A stretch of 64,000 nucleotides of DNA from Macrophomina tecta (taxonomy: Eukaryota; Ascomycota; Dothideomycetes; Botryosphaeriales; Botryosphaeriaceae): the NCBI GenBank assembly GCA_024180945.1, contig JAKSGN010000043.1, positions 248,001 through 312,000 of the forward strand. Reading direction: 5' to 3'. Below the pieces are notes generated by a model. The model had not been told where the DNA came from, ran no database searches, and saw only the letters and a program-made list of their open reading frames with translations. Position numbers and translations under genes: made by a program. Shown one piece after another: positions 1 to 12,554 of the stretch (position 1 is the stretch's first letter; each line of letters begins with the position of its first letter).

Positions 1-2147
1 CTTAATCTACTATCGACTAGTATCGAGATCGTGTGTTCTTATAGAACTCTAGTAATCTTATATTATCTCTAAAGTTTCTTTCTAGTAAGAGTTTCCGTTC
101 CCGATGTACGTAATATTATATAAAGGAACCTAGACTATAGCCCCTAGATTAATTTTAAAGCCGTAGGGTCGTCTAGTTTTTTACTAAGTATTAGTGGGCT
201 ATTTTCTCGTAGAAGTAGAGGTCCTAGTTCTTAGCCAAAATCGATAATTTCTTCTATTACGTCTAGTATTCGCGCCTAATACGGCGCCTCTAGTGGATTT
301 AGTTATTATAAACCTAGTATTCGAAGGTAGGTATAGTATATTTCTTCTTCGAAACCTATTATAGGGTATTCTACACCCTTATTACTATTCCGTATAGGCC
401 GAGGGTTAATACTATACTACGTAAATACGCGAGGTCCTATTATTGCTATACTCCCCGGGCTTTATCTTCGAGCTAGGACGCTACTTCGTTAGCTAAGGCG
501 AGAAATAATTTCTTTTAAGAATATTATATACTATCTTCGTAGAATTAAGAGCTAAGCTTTTTCTTCTACACCTAATATTACTATAGTAGTAGGTCTATCC
601 TTAATCCGGGAATCTAGTTAATTATCGGGGTAAGGCTAGACTTAATACGCCTCGTATCTTCATACCTACTTAAGTATTCTATAATTCGGTCGAGCATAGC
701 TTAGTTCTACTATTATTCTATATTCCCGGCTTTGCTAGACTCGGGGGTACTATCGTAGAGTTCGCCTATATCGCTATTAACTAGCTCGTCATCATAGGGA
801 AAGTCGTTAATTAAGTTATTAATTTCTAGTACTTTCTCGTTCCTAGTTATTATACTAAACTATCGAGGTTTATAAGGGTACTATTCTAATATATCCTTGC
901 TACTTTAGTGCGTTTAATAGTTATCATTGTAGTAGGCTATTTAGTGTAGCGTATTATAGTTATCTTAGCGGAATATAACTAATACTTCGCGCTAGGCGCT
1001 TAAGGTCTACTTCTTCTTCTTCTTATTGCGAGGGTTCTACGGGTACTTAAAAGAGAAGTACTTATTACTACCGTAGGTAATATAGAGTTAATTCTTATAG
1101 CGCTATTTCTACTCATTTATCTAGTTCAGATTAGGTTCTTTAGGCTTTTTATTATTATTTCGACCCTTATTTCCTTTCTTATTATCTTAACGGTTAGCGG
1201 CGTCTAAAGCTATAGTATCTTCTCTTTCTAACATAGTACGTTCTTAGCGTAGCTTAGTTATATTTGCTTAGTAGCTACTCTTTTTCTTAAACTATTTATT
1301 AGTCCGTCTTCTATCTATATTAGTAGCTAGGCGAATTAGTTCTAGGAGTATTTCTAGTTCGTTATAGTAGAATATAGCCTCTTTAATCTCGTCCTTTAGG
1401 CCGCGGTAGTATAGCTATTAAAGCGTATAGTCTAAGTACTCTTTAGCGACGTAGGCTGCTTCTTAGAATTCGGCCGTATAGTCGAGTACGGACTTTTTCT
1501 ACTAAATTCTAAAAAGGATTTAATTAGTACGCTTAGTCTTATTAATAGTACTAAAAGTGTTTTATAGTTGTTTAGCGAATATTCTATAGTCGGAGAAGAT
1601 AGCCTAGGTCTAAGGCGACTATTACTATTACGGCTTCTCCTAGGTTTCTCGTTTATAAGATTTAAACTACTTTTTTACTACTTCTTAGAGGAAGGTACTA
1701 GCGTAGCGAACCTTATTTATATTATTACCGAATTGTTCTTTAGCGAAGTATAGATAGTCTTTTAGCTATATAAGAAAGCTCTACGTCTTAATACGCTCTC
1801 TATAGTAAAGATTTAGTTTTAGTACTTTAATCTTAGTAGTTAGGTTTCTTGTAGAGCTTGGCCTAGTGGCCTAATCCTACTAATTTTTTAGAACGAGATT
1901 CTCGGCTCGTAGTTTCTAAATTATCTATATAAGTTCTCTTATAGTGGGCTCCGTTTACTCCTATCGAGCGGGCTAAGGGGGCCCGGGAGTCGATATATAA
2001 GAAATAGCTAGACGATCTTATCCCGCGCTAATATTCTCTATATTAACCGAGTCTATTACTGTTTTCTAAACTCGTTAGGGGGTAATACCTTACCCGATAA
2101 GACTTAATCTCGGAACCTTTCTCTCCTTATAAGAATAGTAGTTAAAG
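1..2147 (-). mobile_element. Gypsy element 1: gag and 5' leader, cut by window edge
   Basis: RIP-degraded interior of a Ty3/gypsy retrotransposon whose pol lies beyond the left edge. It aligns by eye to 8090-10175 of the complete element 2; for example, the block at 10-180 repeats at 8100-8275. The coding strand is minus. At 1043-1084, read on the minus strand, a gag zinc knuckle of spacing CX2CX4HX4C can be recognised, but all four ligand codons now read as Tyr, as expected from TGT to TAT and CAT to TAT changes. Stops occur in all frames, so this is not functional. Confidence 0.8.
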
Positions 2148-2593
2148 TATAATAAGCGGGCCTTTACCTCTAAGAATCTAAATACTAAAGAGAGAGAACA
2201 CCTATCGAGGAATTTCCTTAAGTAGGTATAAGAAGAGGGTAAGAGTAAGCCGAATACGTAATAAGACTAAGCACTACGTGCGAAGGCCGTATTACTAATA
2301 GAGTCTAAATTCTATTATTAAAGTTAACTACGAAGGTTAAAGCTATCTAAGAAGTATAGTTTATATATAATAGAAAAGTATATATAATCTAGTAGTTTAG
2401 AGGTTTATTCTATCGATTCGTTAAACGTCTAAACTAGTAGTTTATAAGTTTAGAGCGCCAAGCCTTTAAATAGTTAAACTAGGGGTTATGTAACCCGTAT
2501 AGCCCGTGCTTAGGAAATTATTCTACGATTATATTTTCGCCCCGCTTATCTTCTTCTCTAACCTCTTAACCCCGTAAAGGCTGCGCCGTAACA
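2148..2593 (-). repeat. LTR of gypsy element 1 (5' LTR in element orientation)
   Basis: It begins TATAATAAGCGGG (a RIPped form of TGTAACGAGCGGG) and ends GCTGCGCCGTAACA, the same termini as the LTRs at 2785, 10176 and 13567. Its 446-bp length and inner sequence are closest to the less mutated LTR at 13567. The block inside it (2125-2147) is the same inner boundary seen next to the other right-hand LTRs and is the presumed primer-binding region. Confidence 0.8.
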
Positions 2594-2784
2594 AACTACT
2601 TAGTTAGAAACGCGAAAATTTTATTTAAACCTTAGCTATACTAAGTCTACTAATACTCGAGAACTTATTAGAGTTAGAGCTCTTAGAGCTTTCTCTAACC
2701 TTAATTAGCTTATAAGGTAAAGAGGCTTCTATATTTATTTAGAAAAACTCCGAACCTTCTAGAATTCCGACTTTAGAAGCTATA

Positions 2785-3241
2785 TATAACGAGCGGGCCT
2801 CTACCTCTAAAGATCTAAATACTAAAGAGAAAGAAAACCTATCGAGGGGTTTTTCTTAAGTAGATATAAGAAGAGGGTAAGAGCAAGTCAAATATGTAAT
2901 AAAACTAAGTACTACGTGCGAAGGCCGTGTTACTAATAATATACTAAATTATTATTAAAGTTAACCACGAAGGTTAAAGCTATCTAAGAAGTATAGTTTA
3001 TATACTAGTAGAAGAATATATATAATCTAGGAAATTATAAGAATTATTCTAATAGGGGTAATTCTAGATTAGGTTAATCGAACTAATTGCTTTAATTAAG
3101 TAGAGCGGGTCTGCCACGCCTGCTCTAGTAGATTAATACTTAGCGTTACATAATTTACGTAACCCCTAAGTTTCTTTCTATAAGGGTAAGTTCTAAGCGT
3201 TCTTTTTTTAGACTTTACCCTATATAGGCTACGCCGTAACA
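2785..3241 (-). repeat. Left LTR of gypsy element 2 (3' LTR)
   Basis: 457 bp. It starts TATAACGAGCGGG after the duplication CTATA and ends CGCCGTAACA. The purine-rich tract lies immediately inside it on the minus strand. Confidence 0.88.
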
Positions 3242-3280
3242 CTATTCCCTCTTTTAAGGATCTTTGGTTTAAAGATTCTT
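3242..3280. other. Polypurine tract and hairpin inside 3' LTR of gypsy element 2
   Basis: The complement of 3242-3255 is a purine-rich primer tract. Directly after it, AAGGATCTTT (3256-3265) and AAAGATTCTT (3271-3280) form a 10-bp stem with a 5-nt loop; one pair is G-T on the plus strand. The same arrangement recurs at 14035-14059, 17306-17334 and 50037-50060. Confidence 0.6.
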
Positions 3281-3457
3281 TTAGGCACTTATTTACCTTT
3301 CTTTTTTATTTTATTATCTAGATATTTTCTTTCTCTAGATAAGGCTTTTAAGATAGGTACTAAGCGTAGTCGCAACAACAAGATTAGCCCTCCGGTTTTT
3401 TAGTCTAGTGCTAACCGTGAGTTTCTAGCGATAGAGGTAAATCGTTAAGGGGCTCGG

Positions 3458-4132
3458 ATGCCTCGCTACACCTGTTATACGGAGAAGGGTTTAGAGTATA
3501 AGGTGTTTTTCGACCGCTCTAAACGCTATAGGTGTTATATCGCTATAGATATATCTAAGTATAATATAACTGGGTTCTTTACTCGCGGAGTATATCTTTT
3601 CTTTTTTCCGGAGCGTTCTTGCTAACTTCCTTAGTTTAAACGCTTAGAGTAGTCCCGTGCGAAGATTATAGCCGAGGAGCGGGCTACCCGAGACGCCCTT
3701 CGCGCTTCTCTAGCGAAGATTAACCGCTTAGAGAAGTAGTGTAATCTTCTTAAGCGTTAGAATTACGAAATATTGCTCCTGGGTCTAGATACCCTAGAAG
3801 AGCTAAAGGAGCGTAATCGTTTAAAGAGGGAGGGGCGACTTCGCTTAGTTTTCGGGGCGTCGGCCGACTCTAAGAATTTTAAGAGTCCCCCCTCATTAAA
3901 ACGGCTACGTTACGAGTTAGTAGATCCTGCTACGCCGTAGGCTAATTATACCGAATCTACTAGGAAACCTACGCTAGGTGCGAGGTCTCTACGTTCTCCC
4001 GAGCCTATAAATCTTACTCGTTTATCTCTATTTACGATAGACCCAACGGTTCTTAAGGGTTTCCCGTTGTTCTCATTCGGGGACGACTTTGTTTCCGTAG
4101 AAGGTTAGGATTCTAGCGATAGAATTCTATAA
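3458..4132 (+). pseudogene. Antisense ORF of gypsy element 2, Cys-rich, RIPped
   Basis: A gene remnant on the strand opposite to pol, between pol and the 3' LTR. Frame from ATG 3458 to TAA 4130-4132 (225 codons). It is broken only by TAG/TAA codons, several of the kind expected from CAG/CAA. The N-terminus is rich in Cys/Tyr and basic residues (residues 5-14 TCYTEKGLEY, then FFDRSKR), consistent with a zinc-binding domain whose Cys codons became Tyr. The rest is charged and probably helical, ending in SDRIL. A GT-AG intron fits 3590-3634 (45 nt) with branch site GCTAAC at 3621 and no frame change. It resembles short hypothetical proteins common in fungal genomes, from memory of the family type. 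The function is unknown. Confidence 0.6.
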
Positions 4133-4149
4133 TAAGGTCTAGGTATATA

Positions 4150-7100
4150 TCGTTCTTTAGTATCTACTAGTTATCTTCGTTTCCGTATCCTTTCTATTTA
4201 ACGAGATATTTAAGCTAACGTTTAAATCGTTTATAGTCTAGGATCTTCTTAACTAGGTACTAGGTTTCTTCAGTATTAGAATTTTCTAGTATAATCTCTT
4301 CTTAAGTTTCTAGGATAGTGGCATTTTCTAGTACTAGTTCGAGTAATACTACGTGAAAGGTAGAGTTTATTCGTATATTAGGTAATTTAAGTCGATATAT
4401 AACTTCTCTAAGTTTCTCTATAATTTCGAATAGGCCGATTTTCTTAAAATCTAACTTATTACTTAGTCGTTTTAATTTAATATTTTTCGTAAGGAGGTAT
4501 ACTTTATTTCCCCTTTTAAGGTTTAGTGCCGCCTAGTATCGTCTATTATAGTATTTAGATATTATAATTTATACGTATTTAAGGTCGAGACTAATAGCTT
4601 TATATAATTCTCTTAGCTACTCAGTCTTAAAAATGCCTTTCTAGGCTAATTTTCTACTTAGGATAGCTTCTCTATACGCGTCTAGTTTAAACCTATAGTT
4701 AGCGAAGAACGGAGATACGTTAATTAACTCTTATTTAGCGCTATTATAGGCGAATTATACTATAGATAGCTATATAGCCTAGTTATTCTATAGGTAGTTA
4801 ATATAATAGTGAAGATATTATTCGAGAGTCCAGTTTATCCGTTCTATCTAGCCGTCGGTTTGCGCGTATATTATTATAGAGAGTTTATTCTTTACTCTAA
4901 GCTAGCGCGTAAGTATTTACTAAAATTCCGATCTTATTAGCTTATGTCTATTTAAGACTAATACTTCTGGCATTTCGTGATCCGCGAAGATATATTAGAG
5001 AAACGTATAGGCTAGCTATTTTATATTCGATGCCTCTAGGTAGAGTAAAAAGAGTACGTACTTCGTAAGTCTATTAATAAAGACTAGAATCGAGTTATAC
5101 TTAACTTCTATAATTAGGTTCCTAGACCTAGGTAGTTTTATAATAAAGTCTAGCGTAATTTATTACTATAGTCATTCTAGAACTTCTAGGGGTTATAGTT
5201 GTTCGTACAGAGCATGTGTTACGGCTTTACTTCGGATATAAAGGTCGTATTATAAAACTATACGCTAGATAGTCTTTCGTAATCCCGAAAAGTAGAAGTT
5301 TTACGTAATCCTCTCAGTCGTCCTATCGATACCCTAATATCTATACGCGGGTGCTACGTATATATCCTTAACGAGTACTTCTCGTAGTCTTATCGGGATA
5401 TAGATTAATTCTTTAAAGAGAAGCGTTTCTTCTCTATCTCGAGTAACACGCGAATCGTTCTTAAGCGCTAAAAGTTTCTACGCGAAGGAGTCCTAAGCGT
5501 ATACTTCTCGAATCTTCTAATGCCACGGGTTTAACTTAATACGAAGCATTAGGAAAGACTATCTAGCGAGGGTAAGCGATCTATCGCTTATCTACTATAA
5601 TATTATAGGTTGCGGCTCGACTCTTTCTTCTATATAGTCTACCCTTTTACTAAGCGCGTTAGCGGCGGCGTTATCTATACCTTTTCTATACGTAATCTTA
5701 AAATTATAGAATGCTAATTCTTATAACTAGCGAATCTATTGTTGGTTTAGTTTCTTAGTCGTAGTAAAGCGCGTAAGATTCTAATAGTCGTAATATACTA
5801 TTACCTATTAGTCAGTTTCTTCTAGGTAGTATCTCTAGTGCTTAAATACTAAGACGATAGCCAAGAGCTTCTTATTATAAGTATCGTAGTTAAGCTCTAC
5901 TAGGGTAAACTTTCTTAAGTAGAACGCGATTAGATACTATCTACCTTTTTCGTTAGGCTAGCTAAGATATACTTCTAGGGCGAATTCTAATGTATTAGTT
6001 TCTACTTTAATTAGTTTATTAGGATCGTATATTTCTAAAACGAGTGCTTCGTAAAATATTCTCTTTAGCGAATCGAAGGCTTACTACTAATCGTCTCTCT
6101 ATTAGAAGTTATGCTTCTTCTAAGTAAGTCGCGTTAAAGGTTCCGTAATCTTTAAATAGTTCTAGATAAACTTCCTATAGAAGTTTACGAATCTAAAAAA
6201 GAACTATACTTTCTTAATCGTCTTTAGTACTAGCTATTTCCTAATAGAATCTAATTTCGAGTCGTCTATACCGATATGTCTAGGAGTAATAATAAAGCCT
6301 AAGAATTCTATTCTTTATACGTACTACTCGCACTTATCGGGCGCGATGGTTAGGTTCTTAGCTTAGAGAGTTTCTAGGACTTTTTTAATATACTTCTTAT
6401 ATTCCTCGAGTGTCTCTAAGAAGATAAGGATATCGTTAAGGTATACTAGATAGAAGATATCTAAGTATTCGCGTAGCGTGTCATTAACGAGCGACTAAAA
6501 TATTACTAGCGCGTTAGTAAGCCCGAATAGTATTACCGTATACTCGTAGAGTCCTAGCCTTATTTTAAAGGCTATCTTCTATTCTTCCCCTTCTTTAATC
6601 CTAACTAGGTAATATTTGTTTCTAAGGTCTAGTTTTATAAAGTACTTTATATTCCCTAACTTGTCCTAGAGCTTATTAATGCATAGAAGCGGGTATCGGT
6701 TCTTAATCGTAATATCGTTAAGTTATCGATAGTCGACGTAGAGGCGTAACTTACTATTCTTCTTAGAGATAAAGAAGATCGGATATCTAGCTAATAACGT
6801 TAATAGCTGAATATATTCTCGTTCAAGGTTCTTCTCGATATATTTGTTTAAAGCCTCTATTTTCTTCTTCGATAAGGAGTAGATAGGCTTATAAGCCGGT
6901 TTCGTTCTTAGCTTAAGTAGAATCTTATAGTTTTATAGTTAATACTTAGGTAAGTCTCCCTTTCCTCTTTCTTAGTAAACGGTAACTAAGTTCTAATACT
7001 CTTCGGGTACCGTTTCTATTTCTAGGATTAGAGGTATTTCTTATAGTAGCTATTATATTTTTAAACTACTATATTATCCTCTCTTAATCCTCGCAGAATC

Positions 7101-8090
7101 GTCTCCTTTAATAGGAGTTAGATAGTTCTTATCTCTTAGTCTTTTCTATTAGGCCCTAGCTAGTGCTCTTTATTACACTGTCGGTAAGGGTTTAATATAT
7201 ATAAGATAGACCTATTATTCTTAGTATCGTATACGTCTAAATACCTCTTTAGAGATTATCTAGACGTCTATGAAAGATTTCGGGGCTATTAATTACTTCC
7301 GCGAAGTCTTACTCTTAGCCTTATACTTTCTCCGCGTAGTTCTTCGTGATACGTGTTGTACCTAAATTTCGGGAATACTTAACTCGGTAGGGCTTACTCC
7401 GCTTAAGGCGCTATATTTTACCGAGAAGGCGACGTTTCGTACGCTATAGTTCTAGTCCTATCTTAGGCCTTCTTTAAGATTGCCGTTAATGCTGCTAACG
7501 CTAGGCCTTACACTATCATTAAAGTCTTACGTTTCTTCTAATAATTTAAGGGTATTATTTCGCTTAGTAGGGTTTATTCCTGCGATAGGGTTATATTTTA
7601 CTAAGGAGGCTTCGCCTTTTACATCGTAGTCCTAGTTCTAACTTATACTATTATCAGAGTCGCCTATATAGTTACTATATTTAGGCCTTATACTGGCTAC
7701 TTTCCGTTTTATACTAAAAATATATTCTTAGAAGATATCTAGTAGTTCTTATTTAATATTCTTATAACTACTTTCTAGGTTTTCGATAATATCCTAGATA
7801 TTCTATCGTAGGAAGAGTATATCGCTTACCTAGTTAATAAGGGGGTTGCGAGTCCTAAGCTAAGGTATTCCGAGGATAACGTCGTGTCCCAGGATTCTTT
7901 AGACATTAAGGGTAATCTAATCGGTATATCTATTAATTTCTAGTAAGACTTCTTCTATTTTAATACGTATCTATTCTTCTCTATAGTCGGCGTTTCTTCC
8001 ATTAAATTCGCTAAGAGAGTAGGGTTCTTTCTTCTTTTAATAAGGGATATTTAATTCTTATACTAGTTTGTTATAGATAAAGTCTCCGCT
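4150..8090 (-). pseudogene. Gypsy element 2 pol remnant
   Basis: RIP-destroyed polyprotein on the minus strand. Recognisable pieces, in protein order: the RT palm motif LYVDYR near 6730-6755; the RT active-site block YLNDILIF (from YxDDILIF, second position now Asn) at 6420-6443; the C-terminal integrase region with KVYLLTKNIKLKRLS and a following FHVVLLE block, near 4370-4530; and a chromodomain-like stretch (YLVKKILDYKRF) near 4210-4260. A C-terminal chromodomain places it with the fungal chromoviruses. Stops occur throughout, mostly Gln and Trp positions turned to TAA/TAG. Confidence 0.82.
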
Positions 8091-8279
8091 TAATCCGCTA
8101 TTAACTAGTATCGAGATCGTACGTCTTCATAGGATTCCAGTAATCTTAAATTATTTCTAAAGTTTCTTTCTAGTAAGAGTTTCCGTTTCCGATGTGCGTA
8201 ATACTATATAAAGGGACCTAGACTGTGGCTTCTAGATCGATTCTAATACCGTAGGGCCGTCTAGTTTTTTAGCTTTAGA

Positions 8280-10000
8280 TAGCCGTAGACTTTACTATAT
8301 ATATAGTCTTTCTATTTATTAACTTAGAGATATGCTTATTTCTAGTTAGTCTATTTACCGGTATTTAGTTTTCTTTACTAGTAGACCTTGTCCTTTCGCA
8401 CCTAGTATTAGAAGGTTAGTATATTAAGTTTCTCGTTCGGTATCTACTAAAGTATATAGTTCTAGATAGTCGCCGTACTATGCTAATAAAGAATCCTTAC
8501 TAACTCTTAGAGAAAGTCGTAGTCCGCTTACTATCGAGTAGTTATTTCTTAATAATAAAGTATTACGAGCGCGGTTTTCTTTATAACAATAAGTTCGTAC
8601 TTTCTTCTATCTTACTCGATTCGGGTTTCCTAGAGGGTCCCTTAGCGCTATATCTATAGTACTATAAGGGCTAATCCTTTCTCGTAGGAAATCTAGATTA
8701 TCTAGGCGAGTTAGTCGTTCTCGTTTATTATTTCTACGCTAATTCTATACTTAGCTGTAAGGCGCTTAAGTTTTAGAAGAATTATAGGGTCTAGTATAGC
8801 TTCTACTTCGCTATTCGTTAAGTCGTATAGTTCTTCGGTTTTGCTATTTACGAGCTCCTCGTCTAAGGGGAAGCTATTAATAATATTATTAGTCTCGATG
8901 ACTTCTTCGTTCCTAGTTATTATACCGAATTATCGAGGTTTATAGGGGTACTATTCCGATATATCTTTACTACTTTAGTGCGTCTAATAGTTATCGTTGT
9001 AGTAGGCTATTTAGTGTAGCGTATCGTAGTTAACTCGGCGGGATATAATCGATACTTCGCGCTAAGCGCTCGAGGTCTGCTTTTCTTCTTTCTTATTATA
9101 AGGGTTCTACGGATACTTAGGAGAGAAGTACTTATTACTTTTGTAGATAATATAGAGTCGATTCTTATAGCGCTATTTCTACTCGTTTATCTAGTTCGGG
9201 TTAGGTCCTTTGGGCTTCTTATTATTATTTCGACCGTTATTATTATTGCCCTTCTTAGAGTCCTATCGGTTAGCCGTATTAAGGGCTATAGCATCTTCGC
9301 CTTCGAGGGTTATTCTTTTACGGCGAGGCTTCGAGGTATTAGCTTATCGGGAACCCATCTTTTATTCGTATATACAACCGTCGATCTAGGACGCAAGGTC
9401 TACTATCTTCTAGAAGATAGACGGGTATTTATAGATAATTATATTCTTCTTAACTTCTTTCTTTAGGCCCTTATAGAAGAGGTCGCGGAAAGTCTTATCT
9501 AACTATTCGAGATAGGCTATAAGCTATTAAAACTTAGTTGCGTAGATAGCTATAGATTCTAGTTATTTAACGGTTATAATATCGTTAGAGGCTTTACAAA
9601 CTTTATTTCGATCGTTAAAAGTAGCCTTAAGGTTATCTATAAATCCCGTATAGGTATTAAAAATTTTCTTAGTCTTTTCTCGCCTCTTCTCGAGAGAGTG
9701 TTCGTTGGCTAAGTAGTCGCGAAGGTATAGTTTTATCTATGCCTCTACCATTTCTCTAAGGTAGGTGGATGCGAAGAGTACCGCTTCGGCATTATTATCG
9801 AACTATACTTAGTTAAACTAGAGGTAACGCTTTATCTAGAGTAGGAAGGATTGGAGTTTCTTTTTATTTCTATCGAACTTCTTAGGTACCGCTACTTTAA
9901 CCTTAGTAGTGCTCCGCTTTATTATATACTCGATTAGTCGAGCGTTCTAAGTCTTTAGCTCCTCGATAAGCTATAAGAGCTTAGCTTTAGTAGGCTCCGT
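8280..10000 (-). pseudogene. Gypsy element 2 gag remnant
   Basis: The minus-strand region between pol and the 5' LTR. Around 9105-9150 it holds the homologue of the zinc knuckle of element 1, again with the ligand codons changed. No continuous frame remains. The N-terminal gag boundary cannot be set by eye. Confidence 0.6.
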
Positions 10001-10175
10001 TTACTGTGCGGGCTAAGCTGGGCCCTGGGCACCCTAAATATAACCCTCGGTCGGGTCGACCTCTATCTAAGATCCTGGTGCCATTGCTGTTTCCTAAACT
10101 CGTTAGGGGGTAATATCTTACCCGATAAGACTTAATCTTAGAGCCTTCCTCTCCTTGCAAGGATGGTGGTTAAAG

Positions 10176-10632
10176 TATAACGAGCGGGCCTCTACCTCTA
10201 AGGATTTAAATACTAAAGAGGGAGAAAACCTGTCGAGGGGTTTTTCTTAAGTAGGTATAAGAAGAGGGTAAGAGCAAGTCGAATACGTGATGAAACTAAG
10301 CACTGCGTGCGAAGGCCGTGTTACTAATAATATGCTAAATTATTATTGAAGTTAACTACGAAGGTTAAAGCTATCTAAGGAGTGTGGTTTATATACTAGT
10401 AGGAGAGTGTATATAATCTAGGAAATCGTAAGAATTATTCTAATAGGGGTGATTTTGGATTAGGTTAATCGAACTAATTACTCTAATTAAGTGGAGCGGG
10501 TCTGCCGCGCCTGCCCTAGTAGATCAATGCTTGGCGTTACGTGATTTACGTGACCCCTAAGTTTCTTTCTGTGAGGGTGAGTTCTGAGCGTTCTTTCTTT
10601 AGACTCCACCCTGTGCAGGCTGCGCCGTAATA
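10176..10632 (-). repeat. Right LTR of gypsy element 2 (5' LTR)
   Basis: 457 bp, starting TATAACGAGCGGG and ending CGCCGTAATA, followed by CTATA. It is less RIPped than its partner, so the two LTRs differ mainly by C-to-T and G-to-A changes. The inner flank, read on the minus strand, begins CTTTAACCACCATCCTTGC. The same block (RIPped) flanks the LTRs at 2148 and 56708 and is the likely primer-binding region, although it does not start with the usual TGG. Confidence 0.88.
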
Positions 10633-10729
10633 CTATACTAATTCCGACTTAGTAACTAGACTCTCCTAGACCTCTCGTACCCGCTAATAGACTAGGAACA
10701 CTATTACTAGTTTAGTACGATACTCCACC

Positions 10730-12554
10730 GGTACCTAGAGTAGACTCTACTAATAGAGTACCTCGTGGCAATAAAATTTTACCTAATCTAAACCCAGGCT
10801 TAATATTAGATAAAGGAGTAAAAAGAATAATAAGAAAATAGGCCTACGTAGTAGTAATAAATATTATTTAGAACCTATTTAGTTATTACGTAGCCTTTTC
10901 TACTAGTATAACTAGCAAACCACCTTAGGACTCGGCTAGAATTTATAGAGATTAACTTCTACTACTACTATAGAATTTTCGCGAGCTTCTTAACCATCTA
11001 TATAAGAACGGATTTCTCTAGGCTCTAAACTTAGAGCTAGAGATTCTATCGAGTAAGGGAACTTAGAAGATTATCTAACGAAGCTAGGTGTTAGCTAGGA
11101 ATAAGTAAGTAATTCCCCTAATCTAGGTATTTACGTATAAATTCGATACTGAAGGATTTCTACTTAAATATAAAGCCCGGCTCTGCGTACGCGGTGATCT
11201 TTAACTTACTAAATAAGATACCTTTACCGCAACCCTTGTAGGAAGGATGTTTAGAAGCCTAATAGCTATTACGGCAGTATTTAATCTCGAAACTCTTTAA
11301 CTCGACGCTATAAACGCGTTTATAAACAGCCTAGTTAACGAGGAAATTTATTACTAACTACTAGAAGGCTTTTAACTTCAAGAAGCCTAGTTCTCTCTCC
11401 CAAGAAGCTAATACGTTCTTTAGTTACTACGAGCTCTATATAGACTTCGTTAATCCCCGGCACTCTAGCACGATTATTTCTCCGCTACCCTCGAATCGCT
11501 TGGACTTCAACTAGTCCCAGGAGTAAATTATCTCTTTCGGAATACTTAAATTATTCTATTCTTTTATGTGAATGATATCTGCCTTATCTTTTACTAGGAT
11601 AACAAGAATTCAGCCAACTAGTTTATACACTAACTAGTCTCCGTGTATTAGATGCGGATCCTAGGAGAACTTTCGTAGTTTCTAGCCATACGCATAGTTA
11701 GGAACCGAGCTAAGCGCAAGCTTTACTTATATCAGGACTCCTATATTGCAAAACTAGGAGTTAAATTCAATCTGGAACCGAAACCCCATTTAATACCCCT
11801 ACTACTGGACGACCTTCTTCCCGCAGACTCTCAGGCCTCAGCACAAGACATCTACGCCTATCAATAGCGTATAGGTTCGATCAACTTTGTTGCAACCGTT
11901 ACCAGGCCAGATATCGCTCAGGCAGCATCGAGACTCTCCGAATTTCTCACCAATCCATCCTCTCAGCACCGGAAGCTGGCCAATCGAGTAATTAAGTACC
12001 TATTAGGGACGCAGTACCTCGCAATCACATTTAATGGACTCCAAACGACGCTACCTAAGCAGATCTTCCTAGCTAGCAGTGATGCATCCTTTGAAAACGA
12101 TGTCCAGACTCGCAAAAGCCACCAGGGATACATTTTCCAACTCTTCGGCGGACCAGTTAATTAGTCAGCTACTAAACAGAGAACAGTTACCACCTCAAGC
12201 ACGGAAGCAGAGCTTTTAGCTCTCTCAACCACTGCAAAGAAGACAATCTGGTGGAAGCGATTCTTTCAAGAGATCACATTCGATCCTAGTCATCAGATAA
12301 CTCTCCAATATAACAATCGACAGACCATTCGACTACTAGAAGAGCAAGCACCGCAACTTACTACCAAGCTACGCCACATCGACATCCATCACCATTGGTT
12401 ACGCCAGGAAGTTCGAGCAAGCCGAATTCAGATCCACTAGACCCCTTCAGCTAAAATTTTAGCTAACGAACTAACCAAGCAACTACCGGGACAAAGATTT
12501 AAGCAGTTCGTCAAGCAACTAAATCTGTCTAATATCAAGTCTCTACTAGCCTAA
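10730..12554 (+). pseudogene. Ty1/copia pol remnant (RT-RNase H)
   Basis: Plus-strand copia pol 3' part. The frame shows the copia landmarks in order: SKGT near 11050; KARLCVRGDL near 11175; LDAINAFINSLVNEE near 11305; the RT active site FYVNDI near 11560-11585 (FVDD type); KARLYLYQDSY-like and RPDIAQAASRLSEFL near 11910; the RNase H start ASSDASF near 12080; STEAELLALS near 12200; and a C-terminal stop at 12552-12554. Stops are few after 11700 (Gln or Trp to TAG) and frequent before, so RIP fades rightward. The left part was cut off by insertion of gypsy element 2 at 10633. The 191 bp at 2594-2784 may be its other side. Confidence 0.85.

Larger units (their letters stand above)
2785..10632 (-). 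mobile_element. Gypsy element 2, complete but RIP-inactivated
   Basis: A full-length Ty3/gypsy LTR retrotransposon of 7848 bp on the minus strand. It has two 457-bp LTRs (2785-3241 and 10176-10632) and is flanked on both sides by the 5-bp target duplication CTATA (2780-2784 and 10633-10637). Order in element direction, right to left: LTR, gag, protease/RT/RNase H/integrase/chromodomain, then a short gene on the opposite strand, a purine-rich tract (complement of 3242-3255) and LTR. Stops in every frame and the near loss of CpA/TpG show heavy RIP. The equal LTR lengths and perfect duplication say it inserted as one unit. Confidence 0.9.

Noticed and set aside
1568..1753. A 61-codon plus-strand frame
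   Set aside because: Low-complexity Leu-rich frame inside RIPped gag on the other strand.
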